Source of the DNA: Desulfobacterales bacterium
GTDB lineage: Bacteria > Desulfobacterota > Desulfobacteria > Desulfobacterales > JAAELO01
Assembly: GCA_024226555.1 (NCBI GenBank)
Contig: JAAELO010000336.1
Location: 1 to 64,000 of the forward strand
DNA: 64,000 bases
Direction of reading: 5' to 3'
Shown here: one piece after another, positions 53,760 through 62,565 of the stretch
How the letters are laid out: each line of letters opens with the position of its first letter
How positions within the stretch are numbered: position 1 is the stretch's first letter
Program-made: the position numbers and the translations under genes
The notes under the pieces: generated by a model
The model's input: the letters and a program-made list of their open reading frames with translations, nothing else
Told to the model about the DNA's origin: nothing
The model's database searches: none

Positions 53760-53786
53760 ATGGGTGAGAAGAATCTTCTCACCCAT
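53760..53786. terminator. Strong hairpin between convergent genes
   Basis: ATGGGTGAGAAGA and TCTTCTCACCCAT form a 13-bp stem with a one-base centre. It lies 6 bp past the stop of the Sel1-repeat lipoprotein on the minus strand. U-tracts are short, so it may act as a transcript-stabilising hairpin or terminator. Confidence 0.6.
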
Positions 53787-53792
53787 AAAAAT

Positions 53793-54932
53793 CTAACCTT
53801 TATTTTTCATATTTTTCTTGTACTCATCTACAATTTTTGCCTGCTCTACTGCCATACCTCTTATACATTGAGCTTGAGACCATATTACGAATTTCAAGAA
53901 CTTTGCGTTTTTATCATTTAATGGTTTAATAGTTCCAAAAGCTTCAAGAAGTTTCTTTACAGATAGAAAATAAAAGTTCTTAATAGAACCTTGTGCTAAC
54001 ATATAATTCGCTTCAGATAACTTTGAAACAGCTATACCCATTTTAGAATTATCTTTGTCTCTTCTTGCACCAAATATAGTTGCAAATGAATACATCCTTA
54101 ATAGAGTGTCACTATCAACAAAGTAAGTATTTTTGTATAGAATTTTACTCGATTCTCTTTTTATTTGACTATTAAATTGAACAAAATATTTATGGTGCAA
54201 TTCCAAAGAAAGTCTACTAGCTTTTTCAAGCTCACCTGGCTTTAGTTCTTTTCTTACCTTGTTCATTTTTTGAGCAACATAACCAAGATTATTTGAATAT
54301 TGAAAAACATTGGAAGCTGCTGATGTACAGTACCATGCAAAAGCATCAACTTTATTGTTCATGGCATACTCTGTTTCAGCAATATAAAAAAAAGATAAAA
54401 CTTTGAATTTCTCTTCAATCTGTTCTTCACTTGCATTTATAACTTTATAATAAAGATCTTTTGCTTCATTAAGTTTTTTCTCATACCTATATACAGAAGC
54501 AAGATCAAATCCTGCTAACAGTAGGCCATTTTTGTATGCTTTTTTATACCATTTTACTGCTTCTTTTAAATCTCTTTTAAGATATTTACCAATTCCATAA
54601 AAGGATCCCATATCATGTTGTGATTTAGGATCTCCTTTTTCAGCTGCTCCCAAAACAAGAGCAACTCCCTTTTTTACTTCTTTTCTTGAGATGTAAATTC
54701 TACCTAGAATTCTGTTTGCTGCAAAATTCCCCTGATCAGCAGATTTCATTGCATATTTTTCAGCATTTACTAAATCTTTTGTTTTTAAATAATGATCTGC
54801 AACTTCATATTGTTTAACCGGATCACCAGCGTCTGCTTCTTTTTTTAGAGTATCGAATTTTGATGCACAACTAACAAGCATTAAAAGCACAGCTACAACC
54901 AATACCAACTTAACATAATTAGTTCTTTTCAT
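53793..54932 (-). CDS. Sel1-repeat lipoprotein
   Basis: I start it at 54932 (MKRTNYVKLVLVVAVLLMLVSC) because GGGAGAAAA lies just before this ATG. A lipobox (LVSC) makes it a lipoprotein of about 379 residues. Several Sel1-type repeats follow (about residues 40-185; AEKYAMKSADQGNFAANRIL, EKGDPKSQHDMGSFYGIGKY, AVKWYKKAYKNG). Sel1 proteins act as scaffolds. This is not a typical phage gene, so it may be lysogenic-conversion cargo or chromosomal DNA captured by the element. Confidence 0.8.
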   Translation of the reverse strand: MKRTNYVKLVLVVAVLLMLVSCASKFDTLKKEADAGDPVKQYEVADHYLKTKDLVNAEKYAMKSADQGNFAANRILGRIYISRKEVKKGVALVLGAAEKGDPKSQHDMGSFYGIGKYLKRDLKEAVKWYKKAYKNGLLLAGFDLASVYRYEKKLNEAKDLYYKVINASEEQIEEKFKVLSFFYIAETEYAMNNKVDAFAWYCTSAASNVFQYSNNLGYVAQKMNKVRKELKPGELEKASRLSLELHHKYFVQFNSQIKRESSKILYKNTYFVDSDTLLRMYSFATIFGARRDKDNSKMGIAVSKLSEANYMLAQGSIKNFYFLSVKKLLEAFGTIKPLNDKNAKFLKFVIWSQAQCIRGMAVEQAKIVDEYKKNMKNKG

Positions 54933-55197
54933 TTTTTCTCCCATAAATTTTTAATTGTGTATTACACAAATTGTAATATAATTTAAATTTAAGAATAATA
55001 AAAGTATTTTTTAATAATTCGTAAAGATTTCCATAGCTTGTATTTGTCGCAAAAAATAATAGGGACGTTCTTTTCCTCTTCGCAGTGATCAATTTTGGGC
55101 GGTCATGTCTTTAAAATATGTTTGCTATTAAATGTATTTTTACATATTTTAGGACAGTCTATTATTCCTTTTGCAAACTCATAGAAAGTTGGTACCC

Positions 55198-55926
55198 ATG
55201 AAATTTAATAAAATCATTATCTCCATTTTTTGCCTGTTAATAACACCTGCTGCTCTTCAGGCTGGAGGGAACACAACTATTAGTTCTTTTTCTAAGGCTA
55301 AAAAGATACTTCAGAAGAAAGTTTATCACGACCATAGAGTAACGTTTTATTGTAAATGCCCATACCGAAAGAATAAGACCATTATTAAATCTAACAATTT
55401 TTCACCATCCACAAAGCATTTCAAGAGATCCCGTAGAGTAGAATGGGAACATGTTGTTCCTGCTCACAGCTTTGGTCAATCGTTTAAAGAATGGCGAAAG
55501 GGAGATCCTAAATGTGTGAATAGGAAAGGTAGATCCTTTAAAGGTAGAAAATGTGCAGAAAAAGTAAACATGAAATACCGATATATGCAGGCAGATCTCT
55601 ATAATCTCGTACCTGCAAATGGACAGGTCAATGCACTGAGATCTAATTATAGTTATGCGATTATTCCAGGTGAACAAAGGCAATTTGGTGCTTGTGATAT
55701 GGAAATTAGAAGTAGAAAAGCTGAGCCAATGCCAGAGATCAGGGGTGATATTGCCAGGATCTATTTTTATATGGATGATGCATATCCTGGTCGGGGTATC
55801 ATAAGCAGGAAAAACCGTAAAATGTTCAAAGCCTGGGATAAAGCAGATCCTATTGATGCATGGGAAAGAAAACGCGCAAAGAGGATAGAACGGATTCAAG
55901 GTAATGTGAACAGGTTTGTACACTGA
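55198..55926 (+). CDS. Secreted endonuclease I (EndA/Dns family)
   Basis: I start it at 55198 (MKFNKIIISIF), the natural signal peptide; the frame opens at 55171. After a signal peptide (cut near LQAGG), the 242-residue product has the endonuclease I core: EWEHVVPAHSFG with the catalytic histidine, QADLYNLVPANGQVNALRSN, and YFYMDDAYPG. The family cuts double-stranded DNA outside the cytoplasm. In a prophage it could digest rival DNA or help the host use DNA. It stands alone on the plus strand. Confidence 0.9.
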   Translation: MKFNKIIISIFCLLITPAALQAGGNTTISSFSKAKKILQKKVYHDHRVTFYCKCPYRKNKTIIKSNNFSPSTKHFKRSRRVEWEHVVPAHSFGQSFKEWRKGDPKCVNRKGRSFKGRKCAEKVNMKYRYMQADLYNLVPANGQVNALRSNYSYAIIPGEQRQFGACDMEIRSRKAEPMPEIRGDIARIYFYMDDAYPGRGIISRKNRKMFKAWDKADPIDAWERKRAKRIERIQGNVNRFVH

Positions 55927-55977
55927 TCAAATAAAGCAAATGAGGTTAAAACTCGGTGCTTTGAAACAAAAACGTAC

Positions 55978-57114
55978 CTACGAAACTTCCTCAATAAATT
56001 CCCAATCATCAAAATGTGTTGATGTGTTGCATAAACAATTTTGATTATGCCCATAAAGCCATAAATCTGTATTTATAACTCTATCAATGAGTTCATTTTT
56101 GATTTCTTCATCAAGACTGTTCCACCACAATGGATTTAGATATATGTTTTCTGTGAATTCAAAGAAAAATAGAATTAACCTATTTGTTATTTGATCTTTT
56201 GGTATAGCCCTCAGGCTATTTATAAATGCTTCGCAGTGTTTTTTGCTATTTTCATTGTCGATCCAACAAAACACTACAGCACCGCCTGATTCAGTTGCTA
56301 TTATTGAAGCTGTTAACAAATCAGGTGTAAGGGTCAAGTCAGCTAAATCAATAAGCTTTTCTCCATTAAAATCGCATTCAGGGAAAATACCAGTACTACA
56401 CATTATTGAAGGTGTTTTTTTAAAATAAATTGTATATGTTTTTACGTTTCGAAAATCACAAGATAAAAGAATACTATTCATCTGGTCTAAATGGTATTGA
56501 GAGTCTCTTTTTCCAGCTTCTGTACCAGATTTTGAATTTGCTGCTATTCTCTGAATAACTTCTTGAGTTAAAGAGTCTGTACCTTTATCTGAATTTTTTA
56601 GCAAATCAGTTGATTTAGAGTGTGATATTTTTAAAAAGACTTCACGCGCTTGAGCTCTATAGGCCAGTAAAAAGCACTGTTCTTTTGTGTTTTCAAAAGG
56701 TTTATCTTCAAGAGGTGAAAATAGATTCTTGTCATGATATTTACAAAAGCCTGAAAATGTAGAAGCTTTATTTATTCCTACAAGCTCCGGCTTAAGTTTA
56801 CCGTTATTTTTTGTTAAATTCTCAAACGATGGAATAAATGCATAAACATGACTATCAATTGCAATTTTTTTTAAATTTTGGCTTTTAGAAACGGTATGAG
56901 CTTTAATAATTTTGCTATTACATTTGTTTTTTAACTCTTTAGGTACGATACAGTATTTAGCACTAAAAGCTTTTTTTAGATCTGCTTGAGCTTTCCATGG
57001 TTTTACAGGTTCTTGGTTTTCACGATTTAAGTGACACTTCTTATATTTGACTCCAGATCCACACCAACATGGCTCGTTTCTACCAATTTTTTTTTTTGAT
57101 TTTGCTTGATTCAT
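55978..57114 (-). CDS. SEC-C motif protein, possible nuclease-like defence protein
   Basis: The 378-residue protein begins with a SEC-C motif (IGRNEPCWCGSGVKYKKCH, C-x-C-x8-C-H) and has a conserved-looking IKAHTVSKSQNLKKI region (about 70-85), which recalls the H-x-V/x-S-K histidine motif of some HNH-like proteins, followed by GFCKYHDKNLF. The remaining part is helical with no recognised domain. Similar proteins occur in defence islands of bacteria (knowledge, by memory). It is the second SEC-C protein of this prophage. Function not known. Confidence 0.6.
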   Translation of the reverse strand: MNQAKSKKKIGRNEPCWCGSGVKYKKCHLNRENQEPVKPWKAQADLKKAFSAKYCIVPKELKNKCNSKIIKAHTVSKSQNLKKIAIDSHVYAFIPSFENLTKNNGKLKPELVGINKASTFSGFCKYHDKNLFSPLEDKPFENTKEQCFLLAYRAQAREVFLKISHSKSTDLLKNSDKGTDSLTQEVIQRIAANSKSGTEAGKRDSQYHLDQMNSILLSCDFRNVKTYTIYFKKTPSIMCSTGIFPECDFNGEKLIDLADLTLTPDLLTASIIATESGGAVVFCWIDNENSKKHCEAFINSLRAIPKDQITNRLILFFFEFTENIYLNPLWWNSLDEEIKNELIDRVINTDLWLYGHNQNCLCNTSTHFDDWEFIEEVS

Positions 57115-57219
57115 TACTTTTATCTATCCTTAGTCCCAAAGCATTGATTAAATATCAATATTTCCAATACCATGATCTCTATCATAAGGAGTAATTTCGT
57201 CTTTAAATAATAATGCAAT

Positions 57220-57270
57220 GGGGTCAGATCTGCTTTTGGCTTTTGCAAAGGTCGTTAGCAGACTTGATAT
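57220..57270. repeat. REP-like palindromic unit (R1)
   Basis: GGGGTCAGATCTGCT faces AGCAGACTTGATAT with the loop TTTTGGCTTTTGCAAAGGTCGTT (in part GGCTTTTGCAAAGG). This unit recurs almost unchanged at 59347 and 59522. It fills much of the gap between the SEC-C gene and the zinc-ribbon gene. Confidence 0.8.
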
Positions 57271-57335
57271 ACATATAAAGGTAGCAGTATTATCGGTGCG
57301 TTAAAAACAAAAACGCACCCTTTGAAACTATAAAA

Positions 57336-57758
57336 TTAGTTTAAATTTAAACCCCATATTATAAACCTTAAAACTAAATACAAAGGGATGAGACAAAGGA
57401 TGGCACCAAAGGAAAATCTATTATCATTTAAATATTCTTTTTCCAATTGATCAATCATAAGTATATCAAGAATTTTACGTGTAATAGAGAAAACAAGTAT
57501 TGAGACAACACTTGTAAATTTAGTGCTAATAATAAGTAAATAACATACAACTAAAACCCAAGATATTAATAATGCCAATAAACTTACTTTGTACTCTTTT
57601 TTTTTTAATTTTCTCTTTCTCTCTGTAATTGTAAGATCACCCTTGATTTCAAGGGTTTTCTTAGCTCCACACTTACATACAAAATGAATCACTTTTTGGG
57701 TATCACACTCATCTGATTCGAGAAACTCTCCACACATATCACATTGTGTAATTGTCAA
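57336..57758 (-). CDS. Zinc-ribbon membrane protein, unknown
   Basis: The 140-residue protein has an N-terminal zinc ribbon (CDMCGEFLESDECD then CKCG) and two to three membrane helices (about 55-75, 80-98, 115-135). No family is recognised. Bordered on both sides by REP-like units. Confidence 0.55.
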   Translation of the reverse strand: MTITQCDMCGEFLESDECDTQKVIHFVCKCGAKKTLEIKGDLTITERKRKLKKKEYKVSLLALLISWVLVVCYLLIISTKFTSVVSILVFSITRKILDILMIDQLEKEYLNDNRFSFGAILCLIPLYLVLRFIIWGLNLN

Positions 57759-57872
57759 AAGAACTCCTTAAGAAAGTATTTTGTATTAGTTCAACCTTAA
57801 TACTATAAGGGTTTTAGTTATGTACCTTTGATATTCAATATAATAGAAGGATGATACGGTCAATATAAAAAA

Positions 57873-57898
57873 CAAAGGTCATTAGCAGACTTGACCCT
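57873..57898. repeat. REP-like half unit (R2)
   Basis: CAAAGGTCATTAGCAGACTTGACCCT is written here in parts: CAAAGGTCATTAGCA then GACTTGACCCT. It is the right half of the unit at 57220 and sits at the left edge of the GC-rich block. Confidence 0.75.
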
Positions 57899-58230
57899 AT
57901 CTTTTGAAGGTCAGTTACAGGGCCTCCCGATTCCCGCGCAAAAGATTTCTGTGCATGCATGAGGTCTCCGACCCCGTCAGGTCCTTATAACCCTTACCAA
58001 CACGGGCTATAAAATCTTGCCTTCTGTGCAAATGAACCACATCGGCACCTGAAATTTTAATCTTTTACGAGGCTCAATATTCAGCCTGCACTTTCCCTTG
58101 TCAACGCTTCGCTAAGGACGTTACCGCCGTCAACGCATGACTCAGGGCTGGCGTGGGTGGTTAACCCTTCACCATAGGACACTTTCAGTCCCTAACTCTT
58201 GCCGGTTTTAATCGGCGCTCTCATTAGCAG
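57899..58230. other. GC-rich non-coding block between REP-like half units
   Basis: This block of about 330 bp is much richer in G and C than its surroundings and contains no long frame in any direction. It is bounded by the right-half repeats at 57873-57898 and 58222-58247. Sequence style suggests a structured RNA or a remnant of a mobile retroelement leader. I do not recognise it. It occupies most of the 531-bp gap 57759-58289. Confidence 0.5.
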
Positions 58231-58247
58231 ACTTGACCCCCATCTTT
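58222..58247. repeat. REP-like half unit (R3)
   Basis: CATTAGCAGACTTGACCC followed by CCATCTTTT is the same right-half repeat as R2 and R6. It closes the GC-rich block. Confidence 0.75.
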
Positions 58248-58289
58248 TCTACTAATGCAGTGTGATGAAATAGCTATGAGCTCCACCGA

Positions 58290-59063
58290 TCAATCAATAT
58301 AGTTCCTGGTGATTCTTTCGATAGTTCCATCTTTTTTCATTTGTGTCATGATACGATTGATCTTTTTGAGTAATTCTATTTTGTTAGGTATTTTAGACTT
58401 TTTTGATATTACGAGAAAGGCTTTCCTTCCTGTTTTCCCATTTTTATCAAGATCAGTTAAGGCTTTACCCACAACTTCTTTTCTTTTATGCTTTTTTAAG
58501 TATAGTCCAACCGTTGAACGTTTTCCAACAATGACAGGTAAGCGTTTAAAGTAAACCATTTTTAATAACTGGGAATATCGATTCATCTCATATAGCTCAA
58601 TATCTCCATTTTTCGTAGCGGTGTCAAAAGCAGGAGAAACACTAATTCCACGAAGCTTTCCCACTTTTTGACCGTACAGATCACTTAATTTATTATATTT
58701 GTTTTTATTTTCCTGTAAACAATAAGCCATATAAAGAGTCCTGTGTACTGGAACCTGGGTGTAGATTGAATATTTTTGTCTTTCTGGAGTGACGAATAAA
58801 GGAAAGCCCCCATCAACCAGTCCATCTTCAATGGATATGAGAACGCGAACCCAGGGAACCAATCTAAACTCGACTGTTATATTAGCACGTTTTGCCATTT
58901 CCTTGATTACGTCCACATCAATTCCAACAATCTCGCCCTTGTTATTTTTATAAACAGAAGGTTTATTCCCGGTATTACCCACTAAAACCAGCTTTTGAGA
59001 GGAAAAAGCGTCCTGACCTATGAGACATAGGGCAAATACAATCAATATTAGTTTTCCTTTCAT
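58290..59063 (-). CDS. Solute-binding protein, amino-acid-type (bacterial extracellular family 3)
   Basis: The 257-residue protein has a signal peptide (1-20) and the family 3 core: GNTGNKPSVYKNNKGEIVGIDVDVIKEMAKRA (in part GEIVGIDVDVIKEMAKRA), WVRVLISIEDGLVDGGFPLF, and VGKLRGISVSPAFDT. Many such proteins bind amino acids, but orphans in Desulfobacterota and relatives are often of unknown use. There is no transporter partner in the window. It lies between REP-like units, which hints at chromosomal origin. Confidence 0.85.
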   Translation of the reverse strand: MKGKLILIVFALCLIGQDAFSSQKLVLVGNTGNKPSVYKNNKGEIVGIDVDVIKEMAKRANITVEFRLVPWVRVLISIEDGLVDGGFPLFVTPERQKYSIYTQVPVHRTLYMAYCLQENKNKYNKLSDLYGQKVGKLRGISVSPAFDTATKNGDIELYEMNRYSQLLKMVYFKRLPVIVGKRSTVGLYLKKHKRKEVVGKALTDLDKNGKTGRKAFLVISKKSKIPNKIELLKKINRIMTQMKKDGTIERITRNYID

Positions 59064-59346
59064 TATTCCTCCTTATTTATGTTTAAATATTAATTAAGAA
59101 AAAATTACGTAGAAACTGTTATAGTGGAATCTCTGATTTTTTATAAAAATATCATGTTAATTGACTTTAAGCAATCAGTAAATGGGAACCATTAGAGGTC
59201 CGTGACAAAATGACAAATATAATTAAATTCTTTTTTTTATAATTTGACCTTGTGTCTTTTTTTCCTGTTGAAATTAATACTGTTCAAATAGAGGGTTACA
59301 ACGATTATTTTGGAAAATATCTGGAAAAAATCCGTTTAAAAAGAAT

Positions 59347-59398
59347 AGGGTCAAATCTGCTTATGGCTTTTGCAAAGGTCATTAGCAGACTTGATCCC
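59347..59398. repeat. REP-like palindromic unit (R4)
   Basis: AGGGTCAAATCTGCT and AGCAGACTTGATCCC enclose the same loop (GGCTTTTGCAAAGGTCATT) as R1 and R5. The full gap 59064-59666 contains this unit, R5 and R6, and no supported gene. Confidence 0.8.
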
Positions 59399-59521
59399 GT
59401 TCTATTCATGTTGACACCCTGAAAAGCTTGTATTACTTTTGATAAATTTTTTATTATATTTCATTAAGGATTTCAGGATTGCGCAGTTTAAGAAGGAGAT
59501 TGTTAAGATGAGAAATGCAAT

Positions 59522-59610
59522 GGGGTCAGATCTGCTTTTGGCTTTTGCAAAGGTCATTAGCAGACTTGACCCTCTATTTGTTTTTATTAGCAGACTTGAC
59601 CCCCATCTTT
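59522..59610. repeat. REP-like unit R5 plus adjacent half unit R6
   Basis: GGGGTCAGATCTGCT (59522-59536) and AGCAGACTTGACCCT (59559-59573) form the full palindromic unit. A second right half (TTAGCAGACTTGACCCCC, about 59588-59605) follows after a few bases, reproducing the R2/R3 end. Confidence 0.8.
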
Positions 59611-59666
59611 TTATATCCCTTTGAGCCTTGAAATGTGCATAGAATGCACCCTACGAAGCTACATGG

Positions 59667-61640
59667 CTAATCCAATGGTACAATTTTAAAATATTTTTCT
59701 CTTAGTTCAAACAATAAACCAGAATCAGTTTCAAGATATTTTAAAATTCTATTGTCAAAGTTATCTACTATTAAGTTTCCTATCAATTTAACTAATCCTT
59801 TCGAATTGTAATGTCTAATTCCAAGGTCATAATCTTTGTCATTTAAAATTTTCTCTAAAAGCAATTTTCTTTCATTAATAAGTTTTTCAATATCAAGTTT
59901 TTTTATAGTTTCATTGAATTCTTGTTTAAGACCATCTACAGTTCTTGATTTCTTTAATAGATTATTTTTAATAGTATTATTAATTTTTTGAGTAGCATAA
60001 TCTATAGCTTGATATTCAATATTTTTCTCAATACTGTTAAAAAAATGAACTTTTGCATTTTCGACTTTAATATCTTCACAACAAAATTGTTTTGCTCCTG
60101 CTTTAAGGACTCTTTCATCACACAAAAGGTTTTCAACCTCTTGAGTTTCTATGCAATATATTGAATTTTCAATCCATTTAGTTTTTTGATTATCTGAATG
60201 ATAGTCCCCATCTATAATTCCTATTGAAGTGTTTCCAAAAATTTCTTTAGATTTATTAAAAGCACGAGTATAATTTATAACCTCTATATGTCCACCGACT
60301 GGTTTAACGGTATAATTTGGAAACATCATAGAGTACAACTTATAATCAATACTTGATTTTTCTCCTTCACAAAATAGTATTTTTTTTCTACTTCCTAATA
60401 TTTCCATTAACAATTGTTCGGGGATTTCTTCATCATTCGGAAATAAAACAACATCCCAAATATCTGGTGGGGTGAACTTCTTATTCCAAAGTTTTGTTGC
60501 TTGTATTCTTGAAGAGGCAAAATCAAGGCTATGTGTTAGAAAGATAAACTTACAGTCTTCTCTTAATAATTCCAGTGTGTCCCAAAGTTTAGAAGCAATT
60601 CCAATATGGAGGTGATTTTCTGGTTCATCTACAATAATGTATGAATTTTCTTTGGCAAGTAATACATGAGATACATAATAGAAAATAGCTTTCTCACCAT
60701 CACTCAATCTTGGAAATTCATAATGTTCACCTCTTGGTGGATAAATATTTAAATTATAGTTTTCATACTTCATTTTTCTGTGAATAATAATTTCATTCCA
60801 ATATTTCATTGCCCTTTCTAACTTGGACTTTGGATAGTTTTTTCTTTTAACCTCTGAAGTATGATAATATTTTTCAACATGTTTATGATGATCTGCAACA
60901 AGACTTTTGATTAAGTTATTCAAATCTTCAGAATATTTATGTTGTGAGCCCCAATCTTTTCCTAATTTTTCATCTGCTTGAAATTCATGAACAGAATTGA
61001 GAGGAACTGAATCTATAAGAATATGATTTACTCTTTGAATGTTAAATATTTTTTGAGCTGATATGATAGAAACATTAGTTCCAAATATACTTTTTGTTCT
61101 TCTAGAAAAAGAACTTTTTCCAGAACCATTAGCCCCAATAATAACAACACTCTGTTCAATATCTTTTATACTATCAAAAGACTTAACATGATATAGTCTA
61201 TTTAGGGTGTTTTCTATAATTTTATTATTATTATATAGAATATCTTGAATGCTATTGATAAAATCATTTCTTGCATTGGTATTTTTATCTAAATAGATGT
61301 TTTCATTAATTCCGGATAGTCCATTAGAACATTTGATTAAAGAGTTTTCAATTGAAGTTAAAGAATTAATCGTAGTAAAGACTAAATTATAGTATTGGTG
61401 AGTCCATTTTTTTTGAAATTGATTTTTTATACCATTTATTTGCTCTATTAATTTTGGACAAAGAGATATTTCATTCTTTACTTTTTCAAATGCGTTATGA
61501 AAATTTTTTCCTAAAAATTTTGAAAGCAACTTTATTATTTTATTTTCATTGTTCAATACATCATTCATAACTACAGAGTATTGATCTATTATAGATATGC
61601 TTTGATCAGATTTTTCTTTTAGCAGATCTATTTCATTCAT
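59667..61640 (-). CDS. AAA ATPase-DUF4435 fusion (PARIS/OLD-like anti-phage candidate)
   Basis: The 657-residue protein has an ABC-type ATPase with a long coiled insertion: Walker A (VVIIGANGSGKSSF, about 172-185), ABC signature region (FPRLSDGEKAIFYY, about 307-320), Walker B (SYIIVDEPENHLHIG) and switch histidine (KFIFLTHSLDFAS). The C-terminal third carries a DUF4435/Toprim-like domain (ILFCEGEKSSIDYKLYSMMF, IGIIDGDYHSD, YCIETQEVENLLC). This is the domain set of the AriA and AriB proteins of the PARIS defence system in one chain, and also resembles OLD-type nucleases. Position just outside the immunity region and low GC content fit defence cargo. Activity is inference. Confidence 0.8.
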   Translation of the reverse strand: MNEIDLLKEKSDQSISIIDQYSVVMNDVLNNENKIIKLLSKFLGKNFHNAFEKVKNEISLCPKLIEQINGIKNQFQKKWTHQYYNLVFTTINSLTSIENSLIKCSNGLSGINENIYLDKNTNARNDFINSIQDILYNNNKIIENTLNRLYHVKSFDSIKDIEQSVVIIGANGSGKSSFSRRTKSIFGTNVSIISAQKIFNIQRVNHILIDSVPLNSVHEFQADEKLGKDWGSQHKYSEDLNNLIKSLVADHHKHVEKYYHTSEVKRKNYPKSKLERAMKYWNEIIIHRKMKYENYNLNIYPPRGEHYEFPRLSDGEKAIFYYVSHVLLAKENSYIIVDEPENHLHIGIASKLWDTLELLREDCKFIFLTHSLDFASSRIQATKLWNKKFTPPDIWDVVLFPNDEEIPEQLLMEILGSRKKILFCEGEKSSIDYKLYSMMFPNYTVKPVGGHIEVINYTRAFNKSKEIFGNTSIGIIDGDYHSDNQKTKWIENSIYCIETQEVENLLCDERVLKAGAKQFCCEDIKVENAKVHFFNSIEKNIEYQAIDYATQKINNTIKNNLLKKSRTVDGLKQEFNETIKKLDIEKLINERKLLLEKILNDKDYDLGIRHYNSKGLVKLIGNLIVDNFDNRILKYLETDSGLLFELREKYFKIVPLD

Positions 61641-61968
61641 TTTTTCCTCATTTATTAGTATTTTTATTTAATGATTTAATTTAAATTAAAAAATACTAAA
61701 TCCCAAAAAAAAATAATTATCAAGCACTTTTTTACACTGAATAAAAAATAAATCCTTAAACAGTACCACAATTAGTATTATGTAAAGATTTTATTTTTTT
61801 GGATGTTGAAGATATAATGATGGGTTTTATACAAGGAATCAAGTTGTGTGGGACAGGTGCATTGATGTTTCGCAAATAAAACAAAAACTCAAAACATAAA
61901 TTCACACAAAATACAATTGAATCAATGCCGTGCTTATACTAAGTGGTTACGGTGGGAATGAATGAACA
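61641..61968. other. AT-rich gap between AAA-DUF4435 gene and repressor
   Basis: These 328 bases should contain the promoter of the AAA-DUF4435 gene at their left side and the 3' end of the repressor transcript at their right. Nothing else is recognised. Confidence 0.45.
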
Positions 61969-62451
61969 CTACATTCCCTTGGCTTTCTTTTTAGCGGCTT
62001 TTTTTTCAGCATTCTTTTTTTCGTAGAGTTGGAAATCGAGGAATTCGTTAACTTTTTCAAGGCTTTTTGGATCTAACTTTTCAAGTTCAACCATTTTCAT
62101 ATTACATTCTTTGGCCAGTTTCTTTTGTTTGAATTTTTTAATAACTTCGGAATGTAATTTATCCTGGTGATCATCCAGGTCATTATTTTTTGATAATATT
62201 TCAGGCTCTTTTGCTGAAATATTGTTTTCCTTATTAAACAGTTCCTGCCCGAGAACAAGCATTTCAAGATATGTTTTCCCAAAATAAGCAGCAATAATTT
62301 CCATTTTCTCTTCAGAGAAACCTCTTTTACCCTTCAGAAAGGAATTAAAGTGTGGGCGTGAAATATTAAGAGCGTCAGCTATTACACTTTGCTTATTTTT
62401 TTTTGAAATATAACTCTCAACAGATTTTATAAATAAATCAGTACTTTTCAT
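61969..62451 (-). CDS. Phage repressor (XRE/CI-like, short)
   Basis: I start it at 62451 (MKSTDLFIKSVES), the second methionine after a short upstream extension; the longer frame (62475) is possible. The 160-residue protein has an N-terminal helix-turn-helix of about 15-58 residues (QSVIADALNISRPHFNSFLK, GKRGFSEEKMEIIAAYFGKT) followed by a lysine-rich helical tail with no peptidase domain, so it would not self-cleave as lambda CI does. It is divergent from the Cro-like gene, separated by an operator region, and marks the immunity region. Confidence 0.85.
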   Translation of the reverse strand: MKSTDLFIKSVESYISKKNKQSVIADALNISRPHFNSFLKGKRGFSEEKMEIIAAYFGKTYLEMLVLGQELFNKENNISAKEPEILSKNNDLDDHQDKLHSEVIKKFKQKKLAKECNMKMVELEKLDPKSLEKVNEFLDFQLYEKKNAEKKAAKKKAKGM

Positions 62452-62461
62452 AGTTTTATTA

Positions 62462-62545
62462 CCTATCATTGGCAATAATATTTTTCAATTTCCGACATAT
62501 GGCAACTTTATCCTTGACAATTATTTCCACATTATGGCAATTTTA
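62462..62545. promoter_or_regulatory. Immunity operator region with ATGGCAA-type repeats
   Basis: ATTGGCAAT (near 62468), ATATGGCAA (near 62498) and TTATGGCAA (near 62532) repeat a TTGCCAT/ATGGCAA half-site. TTGACA at 62514-62519 can serve as the -35 element of the rightward promoter. The repressor and Cro-like protein probably compete for these sites. Confidence 0.6.
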
Positions 62546-62565
62546 ATTTTAAAAAGGAGAACTTC

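Noticed and set aside
59439-59624. 61-residue plus-strand frame
   Set aside because: It runs through two REP-like units and has no conserved features.
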